This document shows, in pieces, positions 38,593-47,667 of a stretch of 64,000 bases of DNA. Numbering within the stretch: position 1 is the stretch's first letter; each line of letters opens with the position of its first letter. Below the pieces are notes generated by a model. That model was not told the origin of the DNA. It saw only the letters and a program-made list of their open reading frames with translations, and searched no databases. The translations under genes were made by a program, and so were the position numbers. The DNA is from Succinimonas sp045124755 (GTDB taxonomy: Bacteria; Pseudomonadota; Gammaproteobacteria; Enterobacterales; Succinivibrionaceae): the NCBI RefSeq assembly GCF_045124755.1, contig NZ_JBGVMK010000140.1; one strand, written 5' to 3'.

Positions 38593-38829
38593 AAGATATC
38601 TGTTTTCTTAAAGTGCCAGAAGGAGCCCAAGAACATCATGATTGCAGAAATGGAGTACGCTGAATCTTTCGATGAATATATGGAAAGAGCCTTAAATAAG
38701 GCCAAAAAAGAGGGCAGAAAAGAGGCCGTCGAAGAAGCTGTTAAAAAGGCCGAACCTCTTATCGCCAAAGAAGCAGCTGCCAAAAAGCTTGACATGACTC
38801 TTGCGCAATTCGAGACACTCTTCTGCTAA
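38593..38829 (+). pseudogene. Truncated tandem copy of the Rpn-type gene 3' end
   Basis: The frame containing 38638-38829 (63 residues from its Met) repeats the parent's segment IMIxEMEYAESFDEYMERA, the KKAEP units and the closing A(A)KKLxM-xxxxFxxx. Similarity continues upstream of the Met (CFLKCQKEPKNIM against SFLEKHRNELENIM), without a start codon or ribosome-binding site. The sequence after its stop (ggttaacataaccgac) also echoes that after the parent's stop (gcttaacagaaccggc). It is therefore a diverged duplication, not an independent gene. Confidence 0.7.
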
Positions 38830-39093
38830 AACTGAAATTTTGACCTAATCAAGCTTTGAGGTTAACATAACCGACAAGATTCACTGCGCCGGGATCAGCT
38901 TAACCGCTTTTCATTTTTCAGAAAAAGCCGGGGTTCTGAAGTTCCTGTCTTCTTACCTGATATCTTTTCCCCGGCCGGTTTTTCGGATCATATCTTATTA
39001 TTCCTGAGCCGCCCTTTCCGGGGCTATCTCCCTAAACATGATCATCCTTGAGCGTCTTGTCCCGGAGACACTTTGAGCTCACGCCGGAAGCAA
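38830..39093. other. Intergenic stretch between the Rpn remnant and the gyrA terminator
   Basis: Nothing is recognised beyond the duplicated flank noted for the Rpn remnant. Confidence 0.4.
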
Positions 39094-39094
39094 T

Positions 39095-39125
39095 AAAAAA
39101 GGGCAGAAACTCAAAGTCTGCCCTT
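39095..39125 (-). terminator. Terminator of gyrA
   Basis: On the - strand AAGGGCAGA pairs with TCTGCCCTT around a 9-base loop and is followed by a T run. It lies 24 bases after the stop. Confidence 0.88.
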
Positions 39126-39148
39126 CTCTTGTTCACCAGGAAATCACT

Positions 39149-42148
39149 TTACTCCTGAGCCGCGGGATCTCCGGTTTCGGGCTGAGCCTCGGCAGCATCA
39201 GAAGGAGCTGCTTCAGCATCATTTTCCCCTGCGGTCTCCCCGGCAGGATTTTCTCCGGCGCTGTTTTCCGGAACCTCTCCTGACGCCGCTCCGGCTTCGC
39301 TTTCGGGAGCGTTAAGACCTCTGATTTCAGCATCGTTTTCCAGATCCTCGCCCAGCACCTTCTCCACGGCAATGAGCTCGGAGTTCTCCCCGATGTTGAT
39401 CAGCTTAACGCCCTGAGAGAAGCGGCCGCAAACCCGGATCTGCTCCACCTTGGTACGGATCAGAATGCCATCGCTGGTAATGAGCACGATCTGGTCGTTC
39501 ATCTGAGCCTGCAGCACTCCCACCACCTGAGCCTGCTTGCCGTTATGCTGCGTGAGCTTAATGGACATTACGCCCTTGCAGTTACGGTTGCAGAGACGAT
39601 ACCGGGAGAGCGGGGTAAGCTTGCCGAGGCCGCTGGAGGACACAGTGAGCACCATGCCGGCATCCTGCTTGAATACCACCATGGAAACCACTTCGGCCCC
39701 CGGAGCCAGCTTGATGGCGCGAACGCCGCGGGAGGCGCGTCCGGAAGGACGAATGCCCTTGGCATCAGGAGCCGGATTCCAGTAGGAGGAAATATCCTTT
39801 TCCTGCGCTGCGGAAGCATCATCATCTCCTTCATCGGCATCATCATTATCGCCGGTTTCCTCGGCATCCGGGAGATCATCCTCAGCATCCTCATCGCCAT
39901 CGGCGGCTGCGGCGCCGTAGTATTCGTTAAATACGGCCGCATAGCCATTGGATGCGAATACGCCGATAACATCCTTGCCTGCGGTAATGGCGCTCCCGGC
40001 CAGAGTATCGCCTTCCATGAATTTAATAGCCAGAATGCCGGTCTTGCGAAGATTCTTGAAGAGGGCCAAGCTGGTCTTTTTGATGAGACCTCTCTTGGTG
40101 ATCAGCATGAGGTAGCGGTCTTCGTCAAACTTGTCCACCGGAAGAATGCTGATAATGCGCTCGTTCTCCTCCAGAGGCAGCAGGTTGACAATTGGCAGCC
40201 CCTTGGACTGGGACGAAGAGCTGGGCAGCTCATACACCTTCAGAGGATAGACCTTGCCGATGGAAGAGAAGCAGAGAATGGTATCGTGGGTATTTACAAT
40301 GTAAATGTTATCAATAACATCCTCATCCTTGACCTTGGCAGCTCTCTTGCCGCGGCCGCCGCGCTTCTGCTCGCGGTATTCGGCCAGAGGCTGATACTTG
40401 ACGTAGCCGGTGCGGGACATGGTGATCACGGCAGTTTCCGGCACAATCAGATCCTCCATGGTGATTTCCGGACGTTCGCCCTGAATCTCGCTGCGGCGAT
40501 CATCGCCGTAGGTGTCGCGGATCTCCCGGAGCTCCTTCCGGATAACATCCACCAGCACGGAGTCGTTTTCGAGAATTTCCAGGAAGGAACGGACTTTGGC
40601 AACCAGATCCTTATAGCCGTCCTGAACCTCGTTGTACTCCATGCCGGTCAGGCGGTGCAGCGGCATGTTGAGGATGCTCTCCGTCTGCCGATCCGAGAGA
40701 TGATAGAGATTGCCGTGAATGCCGCAGGCCGGATCCTCCAGATCCTCCGGACGGCAGATTTCCGAACCGTCGGCGGCGCGGGCGATGAGCTCGGTCAGCA
40801 GGGAGAAATCCCAGCCGCGGCTCATGAGGGCGATCTTGGCATCGTTCTTATTGGCGGATTCCCGGATGATCCGAATCACCTCATCGATGTTGGAAAGAAC
40901 CACCAGCATGCCTTCCAGGATGTGGGCCTGAGCGCGGGAACGCTTGAGGTCATGCACGGTTCTGCGGGTGATAACCTCGCGACGGTGCTTGATAAAGGCT
41001 TCCAGAATCTGCTTGAGATTCATGACCTCCGGATGCCCGTCATTGAGGGCCAGCATGTTAATGCCGTAGCTGATCTGCATATTGGTGCGCTTGAACAGCT
41101 GATTCAGCAGGATTTCCGGAGCCTCGCCCTTTCTGATGCCGATAACCACCCGCACATCGTGATTCCGTCCGGAATAGTCGTTAACCTCGGTCAGTCCTTC
41201 AATGGTCTTTTCGCGGATGCAGGCGTTAATGCGGGTTACCAGCTCCTTCTTGTTCACATTGTAGGGAATTTCATCAATGACGATGCACTGCTTTTCTCCG
41301 GGCTTGCCTTCAATGTGGGTGCGGGATCTGATAATAATGGAACCGCGTCCGGTTTCGTAGGCCTCTCGCACGCCGGACACCCCGTAGATAATGCCGCCGG
41401 TGGGGAAATCGGGGCCCGGAACGAATTTCATGAGACCGTCAATGGTGATATTCGGATCGTCAAGCAGGGCAATGGAGGCATCAATAATCTCCCGCAAATT
41501 GTGGCTGGGAATATTGGTGGCCATACCCACGGCAATGCCCGAGGATCCGTTCACCAGAAGATTCGGGAAACGGTTCGGCATGACCGAAGGCATCATTTCG
41601 GAGCCGTCGTAATTAGGCACCTGATCCACGGTTTCCTTGAAATCATTGCGGGGGCCCAGATCCACCACCATTTCATTGGCAATGCGGGCCATCTTGATTT
41701 CGGTATAACGCATGGCCGCAGCTCTGTCGCCGTCAAGGTTGCCGAAGTTTCCCTGCCCGATTACCAGAGGATACCGGAGAGAGAAATTCTGAGCCATGCG
41801 CACCAGAGTGTCATATGCGGATGTATCGCCGTGCGGGTGGTACTTACCGATAACGTCGCCCACCACCTTAGCTGACTTTACTGTTTTTCCGGTGCTGTCA
41901 TAGCCGTTCATGTACATGGAAAACAGACAGCGGCGATGCACCGGCTTGAGGCCGTCCCGCACGTCCGGAAGAGCTCTGTCCACAATTACGCTCATGGCGT
42001 AATTGATAAATGCGGTCTTTAACTGCTCGGTAATTCTTACCGGTCTGATATTCAATGGCTGAAGATGCGAATCCTCCGTCCGGGGCTGCTGCCCTTCTTC
42101 GGAAGTCTTTTCATCCTCAGGAGGATTATTATTCCCGTTATCGCTCAT
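39149..42148 (-). CDS. gyrA: DNA gyrase subunit A
   Basis: 999 residues from the ATG at 42148 (MSDNGN); an 18-codon longer frame has no family similarity. Visible are the catalytic Tyr in AAAMRYTE, the quinolone-region motif KYHPHGDTSAYDTLVRMAQ (Thr at E. coli position 83, Asp at 87) and the GyrA box QKRGGRGK. It is about 125 residues longer than E. coli GyrA. A highly acidic insertion of about 45 residues (about 742-786) sits between blades of the C-terminal wrapping domain, and a long acidic Ala/Glu/Pro tail follows residue 940. Acidic tails are known to tune DNA wrapping; the internal insertion is unusual. Confidence 0.97.
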   Translation of the reverse strand: MSDNGNNNPPEDEKTSEEGQQPRTEDSHLQPLNIRPVRITEQLKTAFINYAMSVIVDRALPDVRDGLKPVHRRCLFSMYMNGYDSTGKTVKSAKVVGDVIGKYHPHGDTSAYDTLVRMAQNFSLRYPLVIGQGNFGNLDGDRAAAMRYTEIKMARIANEMVVDLGPRNDFKETVDQVPNYDGSEMMPSVMPNRFPNLLVNGSSGIAVGMATNIPSHNLREIIDASIALLDDPNITIDGLMKFVPGPDFPTGGIIYGVSGVREAYETGRGSIIIRSRTHIEGKPGEKQCIVIDEIPYNVNKKELVTRINACIREKTIEGLTEVNDYSGRNHDVRVVIGIRKGEAPEILLNQLFKRTNMQISYGINMLALNDGHPEVMNLKQILEAFIKHRREVITRRTVHDLKRSRAQAHILEGMLVVLSNIDEVIRIIRESANKNDAKIALMSRGWDFSLLTELIARAADGSEICRPEDLEDPACGIHGNLYHLSDRQTESILNMPLHRLTGMEYNEVQDGYKDLVAKVRSFLEILENDSVLVDVIRKELREIRDTYGDDRRSEIQGERPEITMEDLIVPETAVITMSRTGYVKYQPLAEYREQKRGGRGKRAAKVKDEDVIDNIYIVNTHDTILCFSSIGKVYPLKVYELPSSSSQSKGLPIVNLLPLEENERIISILPVDKFDEDRYLMLITKRGLIKKTSLALFKNLRKTGILAIKFMEGDTLAGSAITAGKDVIGVFASNGYAAVFNEYYGAAAADGDEDAEDDLPDAEETGDNDDADEGDDDASAAQEKDISSYWNPAPDAKGIRPSGRASRGVRAIKLAPGAEVVSMVVFKQDAGMVLTVSSSGLGKLTPLSRYRLCNRNCKGVMSIKLTQHNGKQAQVVGVLQAQMNDQIVLITSDGILIRTKVEQIRVCGRFSQGVKLINIGENSELIAVEKVLGEDLENDAEIRGLNAPESEAGAASGEVPENSAGENPAGETAGENDAEAAPSDAAEAQPETGDPAAQE

Positions 42149-42190
42149 TTCACTGCTTCTCACAAAACAAACAAAAAATTTAACCCGCCC

Positions 42191-42199
42191 ATTATAGCA
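42191..42199 (-). promoter_or_regulatory. Extended -10 promoter of gyrA
   Basis: On the - strand TGCTATAAT gives a perfect extended -10; the -35 is poor. The leader would be about 36 bases. Confidence 0.65.
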
Positions 42200-42621
42200 C
42201 AACCGGGGAAATTAAGCCCCGAAACCGCATGGAACGCCTTGCGGCTCATAAGTAAGGAACTCCGTCTCGGGGGCGAGGATCTGATAAAAACCTGCGAGGG
42301 AGCAAGAGGATGGAGAAAGAGGAGGGAGGAGGGAAAAGGAAACAAAATAATGAAGAAGCTCCCCCGGGAAATATCCTGAAAGGTTCCGGCCGCCCCGCTA
42401 TGGCTTATTTTGCGGAAAAATTCCGGGGCTCTCCCGGAGGGCGGCTGCAACGTTTTCGGAAAACCGCAAAAAGTGGTACACTTCTGAGAACGCCGGGAGA
42501 CCGAGACCGGTTATCCCGCTCCCCTTCATTCTGAGACGCCCGAGAACCGCCCTTTCCCAGCGGACGCCGGGACTCAGGCGCCGCCAGCGAAATTCACATT
42601 GATTAAAGAGGTACTGACCAG
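42200..42621. other. Divergent intergenic region between gyrA and rdgC
   Basis: A purine-rich stretch (42290-42345) is the only compositional feature. The rdgC promoter is not clear. Confidence 0.4.
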
Positions 42622-43530
42622 ATGTGGTTTAAAAGCATGAGGGTTTATCATCTTGAAGCCCCCTTTAAGTATTCCCCCGACGAACTCAACGAGCTTATTT
42701 CCAAACAGAAGTTTCAGCCCTGTCAGGGACAGGATCTGGCCCGCTTCGGCTGGACTGACGTCATGGGCAATAAGAACCAGGAGCCGGTGCTGGTGCATAA
42801 GATCGGCAATGACTATTTTTTCCGGTGCCTTTTTGAAAAGAAAATGCTCCCCTCCAGCGTGGTAAGCGAAATGCTGGCTGACAAGATCGAGGAAATTCAG
42901 AGCACCCAGGCCCGCACCGTCCGGAAAAAGGAACGGGATGACCTTAAGGCCGATATCATTTCCGAGCTTCTGCCCAAGGCCTTCCCCATTCACAAGGAGG
43001 TCTGGCTCTGGATCAACGCCCAGTACGGCTATGTGGCCATCAACACCACCAGCGGCAAGGTCTGCGATGACATGCTGGCTCTGCTGCGCAAGGGACTGGG
43101 ATCCTTCCCGGCCAAGCCCATTACCGTTAACAATGACATCAGCGTCTGCCTCACCGACTGGCTCTCCCGGGATGAGGCTCCGGACGGGGTCATTATCGGG
43201 GACGAAACCGAGCTCCGTTCTGAAAACGGCATTATCAGAGCCAAGAAGCAGGATCTCTCCAGCGATGAAATCAAAACCCACCTGGATGCCGGCAAGATGG
43301 TAACCAGCTTGGCTCTTTCCCTGAACGAGGAGATCTCCTTTATCATCGACTCCGACTTCAACTTTAAGAGAATCCGCCTTTCCGATACCGTGCTGGAGGA
43401 AAACATCACCGGCTCCGATGATCCCGCCGTGCAGATCGATGCGGATCTGGCTCTCATGTCCGGGGAATACTGCAAGATGATCCCGGCCATGATTGCGGCC
43501 TTCGGCGGTCTTACCCTGCCTCAGGCCTGA
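42622..43530 (+). CDS. rdgC: Recombination-associated protein RdgC
   Basis: 302 residues, the family size. The start MWFKSMRVYHLE and the motifs FQPCQGQDLARFGWTDVMG, LPSSVVSEMLADKIEEIQ, KDDLKADIISELLPKAF and the VWLWINAQYGYVAINTTS strand match E. coli RdgC. RdgC forms a ring around double-stranded DNA and limits RecA; it also takes part in replication restart and pilin or phase variation in Neisseria. It is next to the flagellin array, though on the other strand. Confidence 0.95.
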   Translation: MWFKSMRVYHLEAPFKYSPDELNELISKQKFQPCQGQDLARFGWTDVMGNKNQEPVLVHKIGNDYFFRCLFEKKMLPSSVVSEMLADKIEEIQSTQARTVRKKERDDLKADIISELLPKAFPIHKEVWLWINAQYGYVAINTTSGKVCDDMLALLRKGLGSFPAKPITVNNDISVCLTDWLSRDEAPDGVIIGDETELRSENGIIRAKKQDLSSDEIKTHLDAGKMVTSLALSLNEEISFIIDSDFNFKRIRLSDTVLEENITGSDDPAVQIDADLALMSGEYCKMIPAMIAAFGGLTLPQA

Positions 43531-43583
43531 TTTCAGCCGCCTGCAAACAAAGAAGGGAAAGCCATCGCTCTCCCCTCAAAAAC

Positions 43584-43610
43584 AAATCCGGACAGCGTCC
43601 GGATTTTTTT
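43584..43610. terminator. Bidirectional terminator between rdgC and the first flagellin
   Basis: A perfect 10-bp stem (AAATCCGGAC with GTCCGGATTT, 3-base loop) has T runs on both strands. Confidence 0.85.
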
Positions 43611-43636
43611 GTGTCGCAGCAATCGCAGTACCAGCC

Positions 43637-44587
43637 TTAACCTCCCAGGAGGCTCAGAATCATCTGAGATCTCTGATTGGCCTGGCTCAGCATGGCCTGG
43701 GCTGCCTGCTGGATAATGTTCTGCTGGATCATGTTGGAGGTTTCCTCGGCAAAGTCGGTGTCGCGGATCCGGCTTCTGGCGGCCTCCACGTTTTCAGCAA
43801 CGTTGCTCTGGTTTCTGATGGTGGATTCCAGCCGGTTCTGCACGGCGCCGAATTCCGCCCGCTTGCTGTCCACCGCGGCAATGAACTTGTCGATGTTTTC
43901 CAGAACGCTCTGCGCTCCGGCGGCGGTACTGACATCAAAGGCCTTGCCGTCAGATCCGGAAAAGTCAGTAGCGCTGCAGTTGGCAATGCCGTCCGTAATT
44001 CCCATGGCGGCAGCCAGCTCCTTTACCGACCACTTCGCAGCCGTCTCCTCCACCTCATGAGCATCCTCCCCGGTTCCTACCGTTTTGGTGAACTTCGCCG
44101 CCAAATTCATGGAAATGGTCTGATTAGCATCTGCCCCCACCTGAAAGGAGATGGTTCTGTCAGAGGCCGCTCTCTCAAAAATATTCTGTCCCCCGTAGGT
44201 GGTATCCTTGGAAATGCGGTCGATTTCGGCGCAGAGGGAAGACACCTCCTGCTGAATGGCGGTGCGGTCGGCATCGGAGTTGGTGCCGTTAGCGGACTGA
44301 AGCGCCAAGGTGCGGATTCTCTGATACATGGTGACCATTTCATCCATGGCCCCTTCCGCCGTCTGCGCGAAGGAAATGCCGTCCATGGCATTTCTGTTGC
44401 CCTGCTTTAAGCCGTTGATCTGCGAGGTGAGCCGGTCGGCAATCTGAAGGCCTGCGGCATCATCCTTGGCGCTGTTGATGCGAAGTCCTGATGCCAGTCT
44501 CTTGTAGGAGGTATCAAGAGCATTGGTGGAATTGGCCAGCATGCGCTGAGCATTGATGGACGCTATATTGGTTATATAAAGAGCCAT
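43637..44587 (-). CDS. fliC: Flagellin 1, most divergent copy
   Basis: 316 residues. The N-terminal D0/D1 segment starts MALYITNIASINAQRML where most other copies have MALYVNTNASSLNAQRMM, and it has QIADRL and NAMDG where the others have QISDRL (rarely QISNRL) and NAQDG. The C-terminus ends with AQAMLSQANQRSQMILSLLGG instead of SQSILSQANQRPQVALSLLG. The middle has the shared FQVGADANQTIS strand and a unique TGEDAHEVEETAAKW segment. It is set apart from the rest of the array by an esterase-like gene and has its own promoter at 44703-44729. It may be the specialised proximal or ancestral filament protein; that is inference. Confidence 0.95.
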   Translation of the reverse strand: MALYITNIASINAQRMLANSTNALDTSYKRLASGLRINSAKDDAAGLQIADRLTSQINGLKQGNRNAMDGISFAQTAEGAMDEMVTMYQRIRTLALQSANGTNSDADRTAIQQEVSSLCAEIDRISKDTTYGGQNIFERAASDRTISFQVGADANQTISMNLAAKFTKTVGTGEDAHEVEETAAKWSVKELAAAMGITDGIANCSATDFSGSDGKAFDVSTAAGAQSVLENIDKFIAAVDSKRAEFGAVQNRLESTIRNQSNVAENVEAARSRIRDTDFAEETSNMIQQNIIQQAAQAMLSQANQRSQMILSLLGG

Positions 44588-44702
44588 AACAGCACCTCCG
44601 GATTTTTTCTCTCATTAAGCTTAGTCGTATCCGATACGGCGCAAAAAGATCTGCCGCCGTTTTTGTAATATTAATCAGGGAACGCACAGTCCCTCTGAAC
44701 GC

Positions 44703-44729
44703 TTAGCGGCCAAAAAATCAGGGACTTTA
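44703..44729 (-). promoter_or_regulatory. Sigma-28-like promoter of flagellin 1
   Basis: On the - strand TAAAGTCC, 11 bases, GCCGCTAA. A TTTGA-N6-TCAAA palindrome, closer to the FNR form (TTGAA-N4-ATCAA), lies upstream at 44768-44783, centre 72.5 bases from the -10 end. Confidence 0.8.
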
Positions 44730-44834
44730 ACCCCTTGAGGCTGAAGATGCCGGGGAAGAGAGTTTTTTTTGAAGCTGATCAAAAAACGCCCCGGCTAAGG
44801 GTTCTGTCAGCGGCCGGAAAAACCTGCCCCGGCA

Positions 44835-45860
44835 TTATCTTTTGGTTCCGGCTCGGTAATGAGCATCGATAAAATCCGCCACCTCCCGGAAGGAATCCCG
44901 GCTCTCCTGAAGCTCCGGCATGAATATCTGAAAATCATGGGGCATTCCGGGATAAACGGTAAGCCGGGCATCGCCGCCGTCCATGGTGATCTTTCTTAAA
45001 AGAGCGTAAGCTTCATCCCTGAACATGTCGTACTGCCCGGTCTGAATAAGAACAGGAGGGAGTCCGGAGAGATCGGCATTTACCGGTGACAGCCGGGGAT
45101 CGTCCAAGGGAAGGGAGCCGGCATAGGAGGGCCGGAGCACCTCGTTATACATCCCGGGATTGGCAATAACTCCCAGCACCTGATCCCGCTCCTTATTGGT
45201 TTCCCGGGAGGGATAACTGGCAGACATGGAAGTCCATGGTGAAAACAGCGCCATGACTCCCGGCTCCGGGAGGCCCTGTTCCCGGATTCTAACCGCCAGG
45301 GCCAGAGCCAGATTGCCGCCGGCGGAATCCCCCATGACCACAATGTCCCCGGCGGCGAAGCCCTGCTCCAAAATGTAACGGTAAGCTGCGAGAGCGTCCT
45401 CCAGAGCGGCGGGGTACTGATGCGCGGGAGCGGTACGGTAATCAACCATGAAGACGGTTCCGGCGGCAGCCTGTTCAAGCTGCATGAGGCCCCAGATCCG
45501 GTAAAGATCGGTGAGGGGCAGGACATAGCCGCCCCCGTGAAGCTGCAGCACCGCCCGGCCGCCGGAAGCTCCTTCCCGGGAAAGGGTCTCCAGCTTTACC
45601 CCGTTCGCCGTAAAACGCCGGTGGGTAATACCGGAGGGAGCGGCAAAGGGTGGCACCGGCACCTCTCCCGCCGCCGGATGAAAATATCCCCTTATCCTTT
45701 TTGCGACATATTCCTGCCGGGCCTGTCCTTCCAGAGAAAGCCCCTTATTGGAGGATGCCTCCGGAAGCGCGGAACAGGCGGAAACTGACAGCAAAAACGC
45801 CGTCGCCGCCGCAAGCATTCCTGTTCTTAACAGTCTGAACGGTTTAATTGCTGTTTTCAT
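44835..45860 (-). CDS. Lipoprotein alpha/beta-hydrolase (hormone-sensitive lipase family)
   Basis: 341 residues from the Met at 45860, chosen because it opens a lipoprotein signal peptide (MKTAIKPFRLLRTGML..., lipobox LSVSAC). The longer upstream frame runs through a DNA repeat and is not credible. The HSL-family motifs are present: oxyanion LHGGGYV, nucleophile GDSAGG, Asp in TGQYDMFRDEA and His in PGMPHDF. It probably hydrolyses short-chain esters at the outer membrane or periplasm; the substrate is unknown. It sits inside the flagellin array, same strand, between copies 1 and 2. Confidence 0.9.
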   Translation of the reverse strand: MKTAIKPFRLLRTGMLAAATAFLLSVSACSALPEASSNKGLSLEGQARQEYVAKRIRGYFHPAAGEVPVPPFAAPSGITHRRFTANGVKLETLSREGASGGRAVLQLHGGGYVLPLTDLYRIWGLMQLEQAAAGTVFMVDYRTAPAHQYPAALEDALAAYRYILEQGFAAGDIVVMGDSAGGNLALALAVRIREQGLPEPGVMALFSPWTSMSASYPSRETNKERDQVLGVIANPGMYNEVLRPSYAGSLPLDDPRLSPVNADLSGLPPVLIQTGQYDMFRDEAYALLRKITMDGGDARLTVYPGMPHDFQIFMPELQESRDSFREVADFIDAHYRAGTKR

Positions 45861-46176
45861 AAAAGGCTCTCTTTTGTAATGTGTTGCCATGTATGCCTTA
45901 CGCTGCCAAGTATTGCTATATGTTTCAGGTGTCACGCTGCCTGCGGGATACCCCGGTCTGATTAAGAAAAAAATATGATCTTCCGGATTATTTGTCCCCA
46001 TCTCAGCGTTAAACCTTTGATCCCGGTCAGAATATATCCGCCTCCAAAGGCGATTTACGGAGATGGAAAAACGCAGTTCAGAGAAGATCCCGGCCGAAAG
46101 CCCTCTTCCCGAAAGTCCTCTTCCCGAAAGTCCTCTTCCCGGAAGCCCCAAGCGTTTGCCCCACTGTGCTGGACAT
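45861..46176. other. Intergenic region between flagellin 2 terminator and the esterase gene
   Basis: It should hold the esterase promoter. The only clear feature is the 15-bp repeat at 46096-46145. Confidence 0.4.
46096..46145. repeat. 15-bp tandem repeat
   Basis: About three copies of cctcttcccgaaagt lie in the non-coding region upstream of the esterase gene. Confidence 0.85.
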
Positions 46177-46204
46177 AAAAAAAACGACCCCGGAGAGAGG
46201 TCGT
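46177..46204 (-). terminator. Terminator of flagellin 2
   Basis: On the - strand ACGACC pairs with GGTCGT, followed by a T-run of eight. The sequence is unlike the common array terminator. Confidence 0.8.
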
Positions 46205-46324
46205 CAAAAGGCGCAAATTACAGTTTATTATTTAAGAGGAAAAGCAAACCTGTTTTCCTGATAACCCGGGAGCGTCTTGTTCAAGAAAACTACCCGGATC
46301 TGTTTTGCATTACTGCGTATCGCC

Positions 46325-47221
46325 TTATCCGAGGAGGCTCAAAGCCACCTGCGGTCTCTGGTTAGCCTGACTCAGAATGGACTGGGAGGCCTGCTGGATA
46401 ATGTTCTGCTGAGTCATGGCCGCAGTCTCGGAGGCGAAGTCAGTGTCTCTGATACGGCTTCTGGCAGCGGAAACATTCTCAGACACGTTGCTCTGATTTC
46501 TCACGGTGGACTCCAGCCGGTTCTGCACGGCGCCGTATTCGGCTCTCTTGGAATCCACGGCGGCAATGAACTTGTCGATATTGGCCAGCACCTTCTGGGC
46601 CTTGTCAGCAGTGGAAATGTCCAGAGCGCCGTCGGTAACGTAGTTGGCAACTGCTTCCCCGGAAGCTCCTTCCGAGGCTTTAATGGCAGTGGCCACGGAT
46701 GCCACATGCCAGTCGCCAATGGCAGTGGAACCTACCTTGCCCCTGGTATCAATGGAAATGGTCTGTCCGGAGTCAGCGCCCACCTGGAAGGAAATGGAGC
46801 CGCGGGACAGGAGAGCTTCGCCGCCCCAGGTGGTATCGTCGTCAATTCTGTCGATTTCGGCGCAGAGAGACTTAACCTCCTGCTGAAGAGCGGTGCGGTC
46901 AGCGGTGGAGTTAGTGCCATTGGCAGACTGGAGCGCCAAGGTGCGGATCCGCTGGTACATATTGGTCATTTCGTCCATGGCGCCTTCTGCGGTCTGGGCG
47001 AAGGAAATGCCGTCCTGAGCATTGCGGTTGCCCTGGTTAAGGCCGTTAATCTGGGAGGTGAGACGGTCGGAAATCTGGAGACCGGCGGCATCATCCTTGG
47101 CGCTGTTGATTCTGAGACCGGAGGCCAGACGCTTGTAGGAGGTATCGAGAGCGTTGGTGGAGTTGGCCATCATGCGCTGGGCATTCAGGGACGATGCATT
47201 GGTGTTGACGTAAAGTGCCAT
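46325..47221 (-). CDS. fliC: Flagellin 2
   Basis: 298 residues with the array's common ends. The middle is of the GKVG class: a short RGSISFQVGADSGQTIS strand, then DTRGKVGSTAIGDWHVASVATAIK and a Gly/Ala/Glu-rich turn (ASEGASGEA). This class recurs in the copies at 61131 and 63535. A Tyr-containing variant of the C-terminal core (KRAEYGAVQNRLESTVRN) separates it slightly from the others. The leader contains a GATTCC/GGAATC hairpin just before the GAGAGGAA ribosome-binding site, shared with copy 3. Confidence 0.95.
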   Translation of the reverse strand: MALYVNTNASSLNAQRMMANSTNALDTSYKRLASGLRINSAKDDAAGLQISDRLTSQINGLNQGNRNAQDGISFAQTAEGAMDEMTNMYQRIRTLALQSANGTNSTADRTALQQEVKSLCAEIDRIDDDTTWGGEALLSRGSISFQVGADSGQTISIDTRGKVGSTAIGDWHVASVATAIKASEGASGEAVANYVTDGALDISTADKAQKVLANIDKFIAAVDSKRAEYGAVQNRLESTVRNQSNVSENVSAARSRIRDTDFASETAAMTQQNIIQQASQSILSQANQRPQVALSLLG

Positions 47222-47324
47222 GGTGTGTTCCTCTCAAATGGGATTCCTGTTTCCGGAATCACTGTTTTTATATTTGCGCGGCGGGTTATCTTTATTGCTT
47301 TAATGTTTCCCGCTCTATGACCTT

Positions 47325-47351
47325 TTAGCGGAAGATCCCCCGGAAACTTTA
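47325..47351 (-). promoter_or_regulatory. Sigma-28-like promoter of flagellin 2
   Basis: TAAAGTTT (perfect sigma-28 -35), 11 bases, TCCGCTAA. The best CRP-like site of the array, TGTGA-N6-TCACG, is at 47390-47405, centre 72.5 bases from the -10 end. Confidence 0.88.
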
Positions 47352-47516
47352 CCGAAACCAGGTCTGACGGTCTGATGACGCTGATGAAACGTGAACAATA
47401 TCACAGCAATACAAAAGGAGATACCGGTCTGACTCCCCGCTGCCGCAAGGCCCTTCCTGCTCCTTTTCCTCTTCATGAGCATTATCTTTTCCGGTTTCAT
47501 CGTCCTTGTCAGCATG

Positions 47517-47570
47517 CTCCTCTTCCTCCTCTTCCTCCGCTTCCTCCGCTTCCTCCTCTTCAAACCCCGA
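47517..47570. repeat. CTTCCTC-rich low-complexity repeat
   Basis: Imperfect 9-base units (cttcctccg and cttcctcct) lie between flagellins 2 and 3. On the - strand it would encode poly-Glu, but no ribosome-binding site or family similarity supports a gene. Confidence 0.7.
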
Positions 47571-47610
47571 GAACAGGAAAGCCGCCAGGCGAGGCGGATT
47601 ATCCCGGCGG

Positions 47611-47641
47611 AAAAACAAAAACCGGACATTTCTGCCCGGTT
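47611..47641 (-). terminator. Terminator of flagellin 3
   Basis: AACCGG pairs with CCGGTT around a gcagaaatgt-type loop, followed by TTTTG. It is of the same type as that after the copy at 51305. Confidence 0.75.
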
Positions 47642-47667
47642 CTGAAGTCCCTGAAGCTTTTTTTGGC

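Noticed and set aside
39545..41875. 776-codon frame opposite gyrA
   Set aside because: Antisense to an unmistakable GyrA.
45861..46151. 97-codon N-terminal extension of the esterase gene
   Set aside because: It consists partly of the 15-bp repeat translation (GRGLS units); the lipoprotein signal peptide at 45860 marks the real start.
47349..47618. 89-codon acidic frame between flagellins 2 and 3
   Set aside because: It is created by a CTTCCTC repeat, overlaps the flagellin 2 operator and promoter, and has no ribosome-binding site.
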